Assembly (NCBI RefSeq): GCF_029873635.1
Contig: NC_080428.1
Location: forward strand, 62,235,957-62,299,956
Reading direction: 5' to 3'
Source: Malania oleifera
Taxonomy: Eukaryota; Streptophyta; Magnoliopsida; Santalales; Ximeniaceae
Length of the DNA: 64,000 nucleotides
The notes under the pieces are model-generated. The model made no database searches. It saw only the letters and a list, made by a program, of their open reading frames with translations, and was not told the origin of the DNA. Of the stretch, positions 15,001 through 27,852 are shown one piece after another. Both the position numbers and the translations under genes were made by a program. Position 1 is the stretch's first letter. Every line of letters begins with the position of its first letter.

Positions 15001-18000
15001 AAATTATGCATAATTACAATTGTTGTGCCAATCTCTTGCCCAAGGATGCAAGTTCAATTGTTAGTTATTCAAGGCACTTGTAACATTTTCGAAAACAGTC
15101 TTAAATGTTCTGCAACCTACTGAATACAATTCAACCTTTGAACAAAACTCCGCATCAGTCATCATGATGCAGAAATGAGCAAACGAGAGGGGAAAACCTG
15201 CAAGGGTGCTGACTATAAAGAACACAATGCTGCCAGCATATCAACCTTCAAGGTTTGTGGATTGTGGGGGCCTGAGGAGTTGACTAGGGTGGTTGGTTTC
15301 ATCACAGGACAGTGGCATGACTATGAAGCAGAGGCAGAAGCGGCAGTTTAAGGCTCAAAAGGAATTTAACATCAAATCTGCCATCAATGGGTGATGAATT
15401 ATTGGCAAGGGGGCGATTAGGAGAGTTTGAGTTCAGTTGTAGTTGTGGTGTTATAAATGGGATGGAGAAAATGGAGTTCTGGTATGGAGCTGGCTGTTGT
15501 TATGTGGCCTTCATGATAACAATCTGGATCAAAGGGAGATTTAGCCTTTATAAGCAAGAACAGGTGTGTTAAATACACTCTTATACCAACTAGTGTGGTT
15601 AGGCCACTAAGGGGAAGAATAAAAAGTAAAAAGAGAGATCAATAGATTTCTTCTGAATGGTACAACTGCAACAACCCCATTCCACAAACTATTTATAGGA
15701 GAAAATTTTAATTAAATTAAGCAAATTACAACCAAAAACTTTAACTAATTAAATAACAACCCCTAGGAGTGACTAATTAAAAATAAACCATAAGTAAAAT
15801 ATTCCCAACCAATTAATTAAATCTAATTCTAGCTTCCATATGACACCTGGTCTTATCGCTTTTCAGTTTTTTACCTCTTAATGCACATCTCATGTACTCT
15901 AATTTTGTGGAGATTTCTCAAATTTATAGTTTTTTCCTCATTTGTTGATTGTAAGTTTGGGCCTTCTACTTGGTTTTCATTAAATAACTAACTAATCTAA
16001 TTTTGCCATCTTTTTTCTACTTTCTTATCTAACAAACACACAAACAAACCGTTGTCCTCGTTTTTTTATTTTTTATTTTTTTTTATTTATACATTTAATA
16101 TTACCTTGGTCTCTATTAATTTTTTTTCAGAATGATATAGCAATAGAAAAATAAATTAACTACAATTACCAAAAAGGGTTTTTCCAAGACAACGAAAGAT
16201 GGAACCTCCACAACCTGCAACTCGATCTCTTTGTGTGTGATGGGCTGCAGAACAAACTTTCTGATGTAAGTTGTGTTAAGATAATGAAACAAATACAAAT
16301 AGAACGAGCTTGACAAATGCATTAGGCCTATACACACCGCACATATATATGATGGCTATGCACTGGTTAGAAATAATAATAAAAGTGCAGTCGCTCAAAA
16401 AATATGAAAAGAAAAATTGAACACCTTTGAGTAAGCCTTAGCTTGTCACAGGAATTTTATAACACCTCAGAGACATTGTAGTTTGAATGAATTTTATAGC
16501 ATCTCAGCTCAGGCAATCCTCAATAATTCATCTATCATTCCAGTTAAACTCTTAAGAGAAAAAAAAAAAAAAAGTGCATGCTTTACCTATGTGGAACCCT
16601 AAGCACCTAAAATGCAAAATACTAACTAAAAGACGCACATATCACCTGTTGGCACAGTGCACAGATTTTCTCATGAACAGCCAATCCAAGAAACCAACAC
16701 ATTAAGATGTCCAGGTTAATACTGAACTGAAGAAAAGGCTTACACTAACTCTACAAGGAACCGTAATGACCAACATTTAGAAGAGCTAATTAAAGCTCTA
16801 TATACCACTGACCAAACACCAGCATAAGGCTAGTTGGGTAGAACCAAACCAAGAAACTTCACACAACAATGCCCTCTAACTGGCCAATTTAATCCTGAAC
16901 TCAACAACTTAACTAAGTCCCACCCTAATCCATAAGGCATACCCATGGTCATTCACATTCAGCCTGGTCATGTAAAGGACAAGACTAAAGAAAAGGTAAA
17001 CCAGTCGAGTTAACAAAAGCATTATTACTAGACTTATAAAATGGAAAGGAATATAAAATGAATGTTAACATTGTATATCTGCAATAGGAGTATAAATCTA
17101 ATACAGAAAGTTGAGTGAAATGCCTCATCTTATCAAAGACGTGCCACTGCCAACACTCAATAAATCATTCTCCTTTCTCACAATGAATTAGCAGAGAATA
17201 TGCACTCACACTGCCAAGAATCTGCTGTGTCTGCAACCGCCCAGGTTCACCCAAGTTAGTGCGCCATGTTATCTGAAGTTTACCAAGAATATTACTTCCC
17301 TCAACTTTCGTATGTGTAGAACCATGCAAGGAAGATTTTAACTGATAGAGGTAATTGTGAATTCCTCCCCCAGATCTTACAAGGATTGGTGGCTTAAATA
17401 TCTCCCTGATACTCCAAATCATGAAATCAGTAATAACTGACAAGAATAAAGTGATCGAATGAAGTAGAGCAAAGGGGAAAATCTAAATATTTCAACAATA
17501 TAATGGTCAATCTAAAAAAATATCTCAGCCTAAATAATACATTCATTGCACTCACCTAGCCAAACTATCTTTCTCCAAATGCTGCTCATCTGGTTTTAGT
17601 ATTTTTGCACTCCAATGCTGTGATGGCTCAAATTCAACTTGATCCATATAAAGATTTGACTTTGTATGGTTTTCAATGCAAGCCTCCAAAAATGTTGTAC
17701 CCTGATATAGAAGTAGATGAAGCTATCAAAGGATGATGCATCACAAATAAATATTCTAAACCAATAAATTTTTTCTCTTATTACAAGGAAATCCAACAAC
17801 TGAGAGCAGAATGGTCGCCACCTATGCTACATTTGGTTCATGGAATGGAATATGATTATTATAGAATTAACCATTGTACATATATATAATGTTTTAAAAA
17901 GGAAAAAAAAAAAGCAGTACCATTCTAAAGCAGTGTCATTCGAAGGCAATGACGATACAGAAGCTGGTTTTTAACATGGAATTATCGAGGAACGACTATT

Positions 18001-21000
18001 CTCAAATCTCATCACGTATTCCTTCATTATTCCATGTTGGTTGGAGTAACACCAATCATTTTCCTTAGAATGGCGAAACATCTTCTTTTGTGAACTATTA
18101 TATCCTTGCACAATTGATATTCATTCCCATCCTATTCTATTCCGCAAACCAAATGAACCATTGAGCTCCGAAGCAAACAGCATCCAAATCAACATGGTAA
18201 AGCTAGAAATTATAAACAAATAATGATATAAAATCCATTAATATTTACACAATATCCAACTAGATATAATAAATACACGGCCAAAAGACATTGATCCCCC
18301 CTAAGGTTTGGCTAAAAGACACTCACCTCCCTCGAGGTTTCAAGGTTTCCACAGACCTACCCCTAAGTTTTGTTAAAAGGACACAAACCTCTCCTTATAT
18401 TTTGTAAAGAGATGGGTCTTTTGAAGAGTGTTTCCTAAAATCATATGTCAAGTGAGGTCTGTGGGATTTTTGAAATCTCAATGAAAATCCCTAGGATTTT
18501 CAAAACCTCAGGGGAGGTGAGTGTCTTTTTGCCAAACCTCAAGGGAGGTCAGTATCTTTTGCCAAAATACATACAAGAAGTTCAAACATGATGTAACATG
18601 ACAATGCAAGTTTCCAATATGGCAAAATAAAAAATACAACAAAAGCCCCAAAAGATGCATGGGTTTCTGATGCTTTCAATATCAACCACACCAATCATGA
18701 ATTGACATTCCAAGGAAACTCAACATGGCACTTAGCAGGGATATCAAACCAAAACCTTTCTCGCACCACGAAAGATTATAAAGGATTAAAAAAAAACTGC
18801 CAAAGCAAGTTTGAAATACTGGTAATCCACATAAAAAAGCAATAACGCCTCTTTTGGTTCGGCGAAACAGTTATTCCTTGGAATAAAATGGAATATAGTT
18901 TAACTTTGGGAATCAAGGGAGTAGTTATTCCTTGTATATTCCTAATTATTTCATTCAACATGTAATAAGAAAGGAATAGACATCCCTATGATTAAATTTG
19001 GGAATAGTTATTCCTTATTTATTCCTTATTATGGACTCATAACATGTTTACATTGTTATTTGCTTTATAACAACATAATTTCTTGTACAACCAATTGCAA
19101 CTAACTTACTAAAACTAATCTATTCGTAAGAATAGTCATTCCGCAAAGCAAACATATCCTAAAAGAATGGGTTATTAGAATTGAGCTGATAGCATTGATA
19201 TATGCATAGTTGACCTTATATGGTTCCAAAATCAGTGGCTATGCAAACCCTAAGCTTTCCTTTGCAGTTTTTAAGCAGTATCTATATGCCTAAACAAGAG
19301 CTACGGACTTACATTCAACACGTTTAAATAATGTCAACCTACCTTGACGACACGGACCTGCATGAGAAGAAAAGAAGTATTAATTTGAGATGAAAAACAA
19401 GATGTTTTAACAACAAAAAAATGTCATGCAGCAACTAATGCCCATGCTATTTAATTTTACAGATTCATCATCAACAAGATAATTTCAAGTGCATATGTAA
19501 ATTGCATTACCTTTGTCCTAACTGAAAGTGGATTTGCTACTATGAACTTGAAAAACTGCGGAAGGTATTTACGCTCACCATCACCATCACTGTACAAAGC
19601 AGTACAGACCAGCCTACAAATTGCGAGAAAGCAAACGACAGGGTTAAACTAGAATAATTCAGTGAAAGGTGATGGTAAGAAGAAACATTTTAACATTAGT
19701 GGCAAGATACAACTAACGTGTGTGAACCAAGTTCCTTCACATCATGTTCCACAATGAAATCATAACGGCCTCCAGCACGTATTGATTCAACAGGTGATTT
19801 TGATGTATCCAGAAGCAGTATTCTCTGCCTCTCCGTTTGAATTTCTGCCTGCCAACAAACACTGAATTTTAGCATGTGTGCTTGAATTGAAGGAAACAGA
19901 AATGTGAGTTTTAACAATAAATAGATGGCAGAACACTTTCAATGTCTCTAAACAAATATTCTTATGATCCTTGCTGTACTTCATTTTCTCCTTAATAAAA
20001 TCTCATTAGAAAAAAAAATCTCAAAACATATGTGACTATGAGACTTCATGTTTGCAAAACTTCCATTGTAAAAGCCTCCATCCAGAAGCACAAAACTAGC
20101 TTGATATTCTTTAATCTTTCAACTTGCACTTTCTAGAAGGGTCATTTGGTTCGTGGCATCAAAAATATTCCTATGGAATGACATTCCCAGGAATCTCATT
20201 CCCAAGAATAGGATGCCTGCCTCATGGGAATATTTTTTATTGGTTCGCATTGTAAGATTCCTAGGAATGTATACAAGATTACCATGTCAATGTTTGGTTC
20301 AACATGGGAATCCTTGCAAGTATTTTAATAAGATGACCATTATACTTTTAAATGGTTATTTAGTCATTTAGCATTATTATTATGTGTTAAGAGTTGTGTT
20401 AGCAAGTGCGAGTTAGTAAGAGTATTATGGTCCTTGGCATTGTACTTGACAAGTTGACATATATTAAAAACAGAAGGAGGGACTTATCATTGAAGTTAGA
20501 TCTTCCATTTTACCCAATTATTCAACATGGTATCAGAGCAAGATCCGAGCTACGCCCTAATTACATGACCACTGCTAAATCAAACCCTAAAGATCATATT
20601 ACCGCACAACCTGCTGCTGTCAAAGGGTCATCAGCATCAACCTGCTGATGTAGAAGACTCAGCAGTTGCCAAAAAGTCCTGGATGTTGCTGTCCTCTTCA
20701 ACACCTCAAGAAATACCTCATATTTTGCAAAACTAAACCATATAGCAAGCCATGGAACCTGCCAATCTGCCAGCCAAATTTCACAGCCAGAGGAGCCTCC
20801 AGGTGCCGCCACGCGCCAGTCGAAAGTCAGCAGTGCCGACCCACACGCCAGCGCATGAGACACTTTTTAACTCGAAGAGATGTCAAGATGAGTACGTGTG
20901 CCATTTTGTCAACGACAACCAGAAGAATGGCGTGCAACTACTCGATGTGGCTCCATTCTGTGGCAACGCCCAAAGGCGCTCAACAACCAACAAGAGCCCT

Positions 21001-24000
21001 TTTGCGCTTGTTACAGGCCAGCTGCTGCTGTTACCTCACACAGTGGGCGAGCCGTACAGACGAAAGAGTCCCAGGGCGTACATCTTCACCAGCGAAGGGA
21101 GAAAGAATGCAAAGTTTGCCCAAGCCTATCTGGAGAAAGCTTCTAAGCAGATGAAGAAGTGGGCAGATCAGGAGAGAAAACCGCAATTTCATGTCAATTG
21201 CCTCAAGCCATTCAACGCCAACACCAACAACCTGAGTAGAAGTCAGACAAATAGCACAGAGTTGAAGACAGTGCAACCTGACAGACATGATGTTGAAGAG
21301 ATCCTTGCAGGCAGAAAGTTCATATCCTCAAGGAAGAAGCGGCAGAAGTTCCTAGTGAAGTGGAAGCGCCTTGATGACAAAGAAATCAGCTGGATTTCTG
21401 CGGAAGATATTCAACTGTTCGTGGACAAATTTGAAGTGTACCTACCGCCAAAAGTCTACGAGGACGTCGACCGCATAAGTGGGGGAGAATGTCAAGATGT
21501 GACCTGAATATCCTGAAAAACTCTGTTAAGAAGTTGTCAGTGAACATTAAATCTTGGTCACAAATAATAACTTGGGGAAGATCCCCATGACAGTGAAGGA
21601 GTTGCGTTCCTTTCTTGGCCTTACTGGATACTGCAAGAAGTTCGTTAAGGGGTATTCGCGGAGAATGACTCCAATGACAGGACTACTGGGGAGGTATTAT
21701 TGGCCGCACACGCGGGATGATGTGGTTAATTATACCAAAACTTGTCTCACTTGCCAACAAGACAAGGGGGAGCGGAAGAAGTATGGTACTTTCATGGCCG
21801 CACCAAAGTACTGTTCGGCAGAGGGGACGACACAATTGTTCCGTGTGACTTTTGTGAGATATTGGGGTTTTCCCCAAGTTATTATTTGTGACCAAGATTT
21901 AATGTTCACTGACAACTTCTTAACAGAGTTTTTCAGGATATTCAGGTCACATCTTGACAGCAGCCATTTTGCTCTGATTTCCTTTCAAATGTCTTGAATC
22001 CTTCCTCCCACCATAATAGCAAGTTGTTTGTCATCTTTTTGTCCAAAGACCACCTTTTTTAGTTGCTCATGTGCGGCATTCCAGGAATGACTGCTTGCTA
22101 ATGCCTGAAGCTGTTGGTCAATGCTTATAGAGTTCATTGAGGCCTGAAACAGTGATACTGCTGTGTTCTTGATTCGTTTTTATCTTTCTTGTTCATTGTG
22201 TGCTTGTGGTTTGCTCTGGTTGTCAAATGTTGTATGATGGGATAGCGTCCATGAATTCCAGGAGGATGTTGTTCACTGTGTACTTCAGATTTTCTACTGT
22301 ATAGAGGCTGTTTGGTATTGTTAGAGCTGTAACACTTCTTGATGCTGTGTCTTAAGTCTTTTGGAGCAGAGCTATGTCTAGTTGTTGGTGACTCGTTTGT
22401 GGTTGAATCAGCAGTTGACTCGTTTGTGTTTGGTTCAGTTGGTCTAGAAGTTCACTTGTGGTTGCTTCTATTGGTCCAGAAGTTCATTTTTGGAATCCCA
22501 ACAGCATTTTGTTCGCTGTGTATTTCTGATTTGCTGCTGTATCGAGGTTGCCTGTGTGTTGGGATGGCGTCCTGAAATCCCAAAAAAAATTTTCCATCGT
22601 TAGGCCTTTTTTCAGGTGAACAAAGTACTATAACTATCTCAAAGGAAGAGTATTCAAGGTTCCGACAGTATCAAACATCCCAACAAGCATCTCATCACAT
22701 TGCATCTTTTGCTCAGAAGGGTAATCCTACAGTTTGTATGTCATTTGGAATCTCTCTCGCTAGTCCTTGGGTTATCGATTCAGCTACCACTGACCATATA
22801 ACAAATGCAACCAACTTCTTTTCTACCCTCCATCATCCTAAAAATCCACCTTAAGTTACCCTTGTTGATGGGTACACTATTGCTATTAAGGGGTAGGAAC
22901 AGTAAATCCTACTCCTTCCATCTCTCTTTCTTCTATTTTAAACATTCCTAAATCTCCTTTCAATCTCATGTCAGTAAGCTTACAAAGTCATCAAATTGTT
23001 CTATTACTTTCTTCCCTAATTCTATGGTTATTCAGGATCTGAAGATGAGGAACACAATTGGCACAAGACGTGAGGCTCGTGGGCTTTACTACTTTGAATT
23101 GCTTTCTCCTTGCATTTCCTGCACAGCCGCAGCTACATCACTTTAAATACATTGTTGCCTTGGTCATTTGTCCTTGGACAAGCTGAAACAACTAGTTCCT
23201 ACATTGATTTTTGTGTCTAATCTTGAGTGTGAGTCTTGTTAATTGGGAAAACATCATCGTGTTCCCTTTGCTTTCTGAGTCAACAAATGGGTGGTTAGTC
23301 CTTTCATGCTTGTCCATTCCAATATTTGGGGTTTCTGCATTTTGTTTACATTTGTTGATGACTACTCCGGAATGACTTGGTTGTATTTAATGAAATATTG
23401 TTCTAATTTGTTTAATATCTTTTGTGTCTTCTGTTCTCAAATAAAGACTCAATTTGGTACGCCAATTTGGATATGTCATAGTAATGATGCAAAGGAGTAC
23501 TTCAATACCAAATTCACTACCTATATGAATAATTCTGGTATGATCCATCAATCCTCTTATGCCCACACTCCACAACAAAATGGAGTTGCAAAGGAAAAAA
23601 AAAAAAAAATTTCCTTTAAGTCACTCGTACCCTATCATATCAAGTGAATGTCTCCAAAGTTTTTTTGGAGTGATGTTGTGCTCACAACTTGCTCCGTAAT
23701 CAATAAAATGTCATTCTTTGTCCTTGGTAAAATCTCATATCTAGTTATCTTCGTTAAGGCTCCTTTATTTTCCCTTCCACTCGTATATTCGGCTGTGTGC
23801 CCTTTGTCCATCAATTAACTCCAAGAATGGATAAGTTGGATCGTTGTGCTATCAAACATATTTTTATGGGTTATTCCTATACTCAAAAGAGATATCGGTA
23901 TTATATCCCTAATTTACATTGATTCTTTGTCTCTGCTAATGTTATTTTTTTGAGTCGATACCATACTACTCTGATTCCTTGAGTTATGTCGACCTTGATG

Positions 24001-27000
24001 AGTCTCTTCCTCTGCCTTGCCTTTCAGATCCCAACCTATTCTCTGTGCCCAATCCTCCTACATCTTCATCCAATTTGAGTCCTCATCGCTTGGATCATCC
24101 CAATTTGCAGGTATACACAGGGCGACTAAAGGGAGAAAAGCCTCCTCCAACTTCAACTACAGCACCTCTAGTTCCCTCATCAAATGATCTTTTTCCATTA
24201 TGTTGATCCTCCTATAGCTGTTCAGAAAGGTAAATGCACTGGTACCCAACACCCAATCTCTAATTTTGTTTGTTATGATTTCTTGTCACCCTCGTATTAC
24301 TATTTTGTTAGTACTCTCTCTTATGTTGCTCTTCCAAAATCTATTTCTGAAGAGATGCGTTAGCCTCATGATAATGATACTTGGGATTTGGCATCTCTTC
24401 CTCCTAGTAAGTCTGTGGTTGGTTGTCGTTGGGTTTACAATGCGAAAGTCAATCCTAATGGTTCTGTAGACCATTTGAAGGCCCACCTTGTTGCTAAGGG
24501 GTATACTTAGGTATATAGTTTGGATTATTCTAACACATACTCTCCAATCGCTAAACTTGCCTCAATACATTTGTTCATCTCTTTAGCCACTACTTGTCAT
24601 GGACCTCCACATCAATTAGATGTGAAGAATGCTTTCCTACATGGCGATCTTCATTAGGAGGTCTATATGGAGCAACCACCTAGGTTTGTTGCTCAAGGGG
24701 AGTCAAACTCAGTTTATCAGCTTAAGAAATCATTATATGGATTAAAACAATCTCCTAGAACATGGTTTGGCTGATTTAGTGTCGTAGTATTTGAGTTTTG
24801 CCTCCAACGGTGTGCAGTAGATCACTCTGTATTTTATTGTCATACTCCATCTGGCAAGATTCAGCTTATTGTGTATATGGATGACATTGTTATTACTGGT
24901 GACAATGATAGAGGCATTCAGGACCTAAAGCTTCTTGGGACCATTAAAGTACTTCTTGGGTGTAGAACCATTGAAATCTCCTTCAGGAACTATCTTGTCA
25001 CAGAGGGAGTATGTTCTTAATCTTTTAGGTACGATAGGACTATTGAGTCCCAAACCTATTGATACACCCCTGGGTCCCAATAGTAAGTTAGTGTCAGATA
25101 TGGATAATTTGTTACCTAACCCAAGACGATATTGGAAACTTGTTAGAAAGTTGAATTATCCCATTGTCATTAGACCAAATATATCCTTCACAACATTGTT
25201 GTGAGTCAGTTTCTTGATTCTCCAAGAACAAGTCACTAGGATGCAATAATTCGCATTTTGAGATATCTAAAAGGTGCACTAAAGAGAGGTCTCTTATATC
25301 AAGATCAGGGTCACACTCATATTCAAGGATATACAGATGTAGATTAAGTTAGATCGTCTTCCGACTGAAGATCCACAACCAGATATTAAATCTTTGTTGG
25401 TGGTAATTTGGTGTCTTGGAAAAGTAAGAAACAAACTGTGGTGGTCAAGTCAAGTGTTAGAGTCAAAGAATATGGCTATGGTGCACACTACACGTGAGCT
25501 CATTTGGTTGAAGAACATGTTGAAAGAACTAAGAAAAATATGAAGATGTGTCATAATTGAGCTGCTATTAATATTGCCTCCAGCGGACAAAGCACATGGA
25601 AGTTGAATGCCACTTTATTCGGGAGAAACTTGTATAGAATCTCATATTAACCACTCATGTGAAGTTTGAGTTTTAATTTGTTGATTTGTTCACTAAAGCT
25701 TTGGGAGGTACTCGTGTGAAATTCATTTGTAACAAACTAGGAGCATATGATATATATGCTCCGGCTTGAGGGGGAGTGTTAACGGTTATTTAGTCATTTA
25801 GCATTATTATTATTATTATATGTTAAAATTTATTTTAGTCAGTGTGAGTTAGTAAAGGTATTATGGTCATTGGTATTGTACTTGACATAAATTATAAATA
25901 GAGGGAGAGACCTATCATTGAGTTAGGTCTTCCATTTTACCCAATTATTTAACAATACCTTTGACATGTGTGTAACTAACATACGAAGAACAATTATATT
26001 TTTCAACCAAAAAACCTACTAAAGATATGTACTTCACTAAATCTATATCCTAAAATTTGATCATAATTTAAAACCTAATAATTGACCGAAATAATTGAGA
26101 GCAATATAGTATCTAAATATTAGCAATTATATTCAATTTTTATAAGGCAACAATAATATTACTTTCATTTAATAAATTAAAAATGTTAATTAAAATGTTA
26201 ATAAAACAAATATTTATACTTGTAATAGACATTTTAAAAATAATTTATATTCAACAAAAATGTTAATAAACATAAATATTTATACTTGTAATAGACATTT
26301 TAAAAATAATTTATATATTTTTTCTAATTAAAAATAATTAACATTTATATTAATTCAAAATTTTTACTTTTATTTTATTAATAATTTATTACTTTAAATA
26401 TAATAATAGAGTGGTTATATTATATTATAAGGACATTGTTGTCCAAAAGTCAAAGTATTGAGAGCAATTTGGTCCAAAAAGTAGGATTTCCACAGGAACG
26501 AGATTCCCATAAAACTTAGCCATGGGAGGAAGTGGGAATAGGAGGCTATTTGATGAAAATCCTTTCATTCCAAAGAATATGAACATTCCTGCCACATCAA
26601 ATTCTCATGTTCAAACAAACGTGGGATTCCCAAGAATCTTTTGCAAACCAAACACCCAATCTAGCAGTTAAAAGGGCCAAAACCCAAAAGAATAGTGCAC
26701 AATTAGATCCACCCTAATCTTAAGACTCAATCATCATTCCTTTCAATAAATACTATATACAACTACTTTTGAACCAGTTCTCACCCGTTCCTCTTTCTCT
26801 ATCCAATCAAACTACGGTAAATTTTCCTATTTTAAGAAAAATATTTCTTCTTTAAGAAGGATGGAAGTATGTAGAAGAAAATAAAAAGAAGAAAAGCATA
26901 GATACAGTAGAAATCAATCTGTATCTTAGAATGAACAAGGCAAGGGAAAGAAAAATGCATGGAACTCCTTAACAAAAGTAAACAATTTAAAGGAGCTCCC

Positions 27001-27812
27001 ACTCCTTTTCCTCATTTGTTTCAATCCTAAACTTGAATAAACAAATTAGATAATCCTTCGCAAGTGGGTGTATCTTCATATTAATTGTGGTTGATGCATC
27101 CTACAGAGACTCCTTTAAGAACTTTAGTATTATCCTTTAACCAGTGCATTGGAAATTGAAATCTTAAAAATATAAAATAAATGGAGGGGATAACATACTA
27201 TTGCCATACATAAATCAAAATGGCCGATTAGACAGAGGGTATATATATAAAAGTAATGGTGCAGTAAACGTCCACTGCAATTAGTGCAACAATGGAGCAG
27301 ACCAGCACAGCATTTGAAGCTTAAAACTAAGCCACATGCTGAAACATAACCAGAAAACGGCATGAAAATAAAAGTGGAAATCCTTGCGCTGCAAAAGTGG
27401 ATTCCCTTTGAATGGCAGTCACGTCCAGACCTTCATCATTTCTATAATGCCATGTCATAGACCTCTAGGTTAGATAAATATTCCCACTAGCACTAACGTA
27501 ATCTTTTAAACCAAGTTCCTGCATATGAATTAATTTAGCCTATACACCTCCATTTACATTCCCTGCGGTGAACTTAGTCCGCAAATCATTGAAGCAAATC
27601 TAGTTCCCCCAAAATCTCTGAGAAATTCCTATGATAAATATACATGAACTATGAACCCACTCACCTTGATAACGACCTCCCTGACTTCGAAATTAGAGCT
27701 GTTATTAATGCTAATATAGCTGCAAAAAGTCTCTCCAAGATATATCGCCCTGCAATCGCATTAAAAATCAGCATCAAGAACAAGCAAGAATCTAGAGAGA
27801 GAAAGAGAGTGC

Positions 27813-27852
<40 letters not shown>

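Larger units (their letters stand above)
11180..15870 (-). mobile_element. Gypsy retrotransposon remnant, minus strand
   Basis: Parts in order on the minus strand: a possible 5' LTR with TATAAATAG (about 15850-15590) followed by a PBS-like TTGGTATAAGAGTG (about 15590); gag (15000-14500); reverse transcriptase split by an RTE LINE (13730-13693 and 12260-12000); RNase H (11940-11508); and integrase (about 11310-11180). It is heavily decayed. The right-hand LTR limits are uncertain and no left LTR was found; the Copia 1 LTR abuts that end. Confidence 0.68.
20347..25954 (+). mobile_element. Copia retrotransposon 2, both LTRs present, with a Gypsy fragment inside
   Basis: The 5' LTR (20347-20527) is followed directly by the tRNA-iMet primer-binding site TGGTATCAGAGCA. 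The 3' LTR (25777-25954) is preceded by the polypurine tract CTTGAGGGGGAG. Flanks ATACT and ATACC fit a 5-bp TSD with one change. Internally, after a short gag start, Gypsy-derived sequence occupies about 20640-22610, then Copia protease, integrase, reverse transcriptase and RNase H remnants continue to 25.7 kb. Many stops. It sits in TRAPPC13 intron 2, antisense to the gene. Confidence 0.87.
20140..26655. mobile_element. TIR element interrupted by Copia 2
   Basis: The left border GGGTCATTTGGTTCGTGGC, followed by ATTCCCAGGAAT-like sequence, is mirrored at 26600-26655 by GGGATTCCCAAGAATC then TTTTGCAAACCAAACACCC. Copia 2 (20347-25954) lies between, so the original element was roughly 0.9 kb. 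The AT-rich interior right of Copia 2 (25960-26480) belongs to it or to a neighbour. TSD unresolved; both flanks contain TCTAG. Confidence 0.5.

Noticed and set aside
20752..21507. 251-codon chromodomain frame as a host gene
   Set aside because: It contains Gypsy integrase-tail motifs and ends at a polypurine tract inside Copia 2, so it is a retroelement fragment.
21683..21915. Minus-strand frames starting MVTNNNLGK and MSVNIKSW
   Set aside because: They mirror the plus-strand frame at 21554 because of the 90-bp inverted repeat; the sense strand reads integrase.
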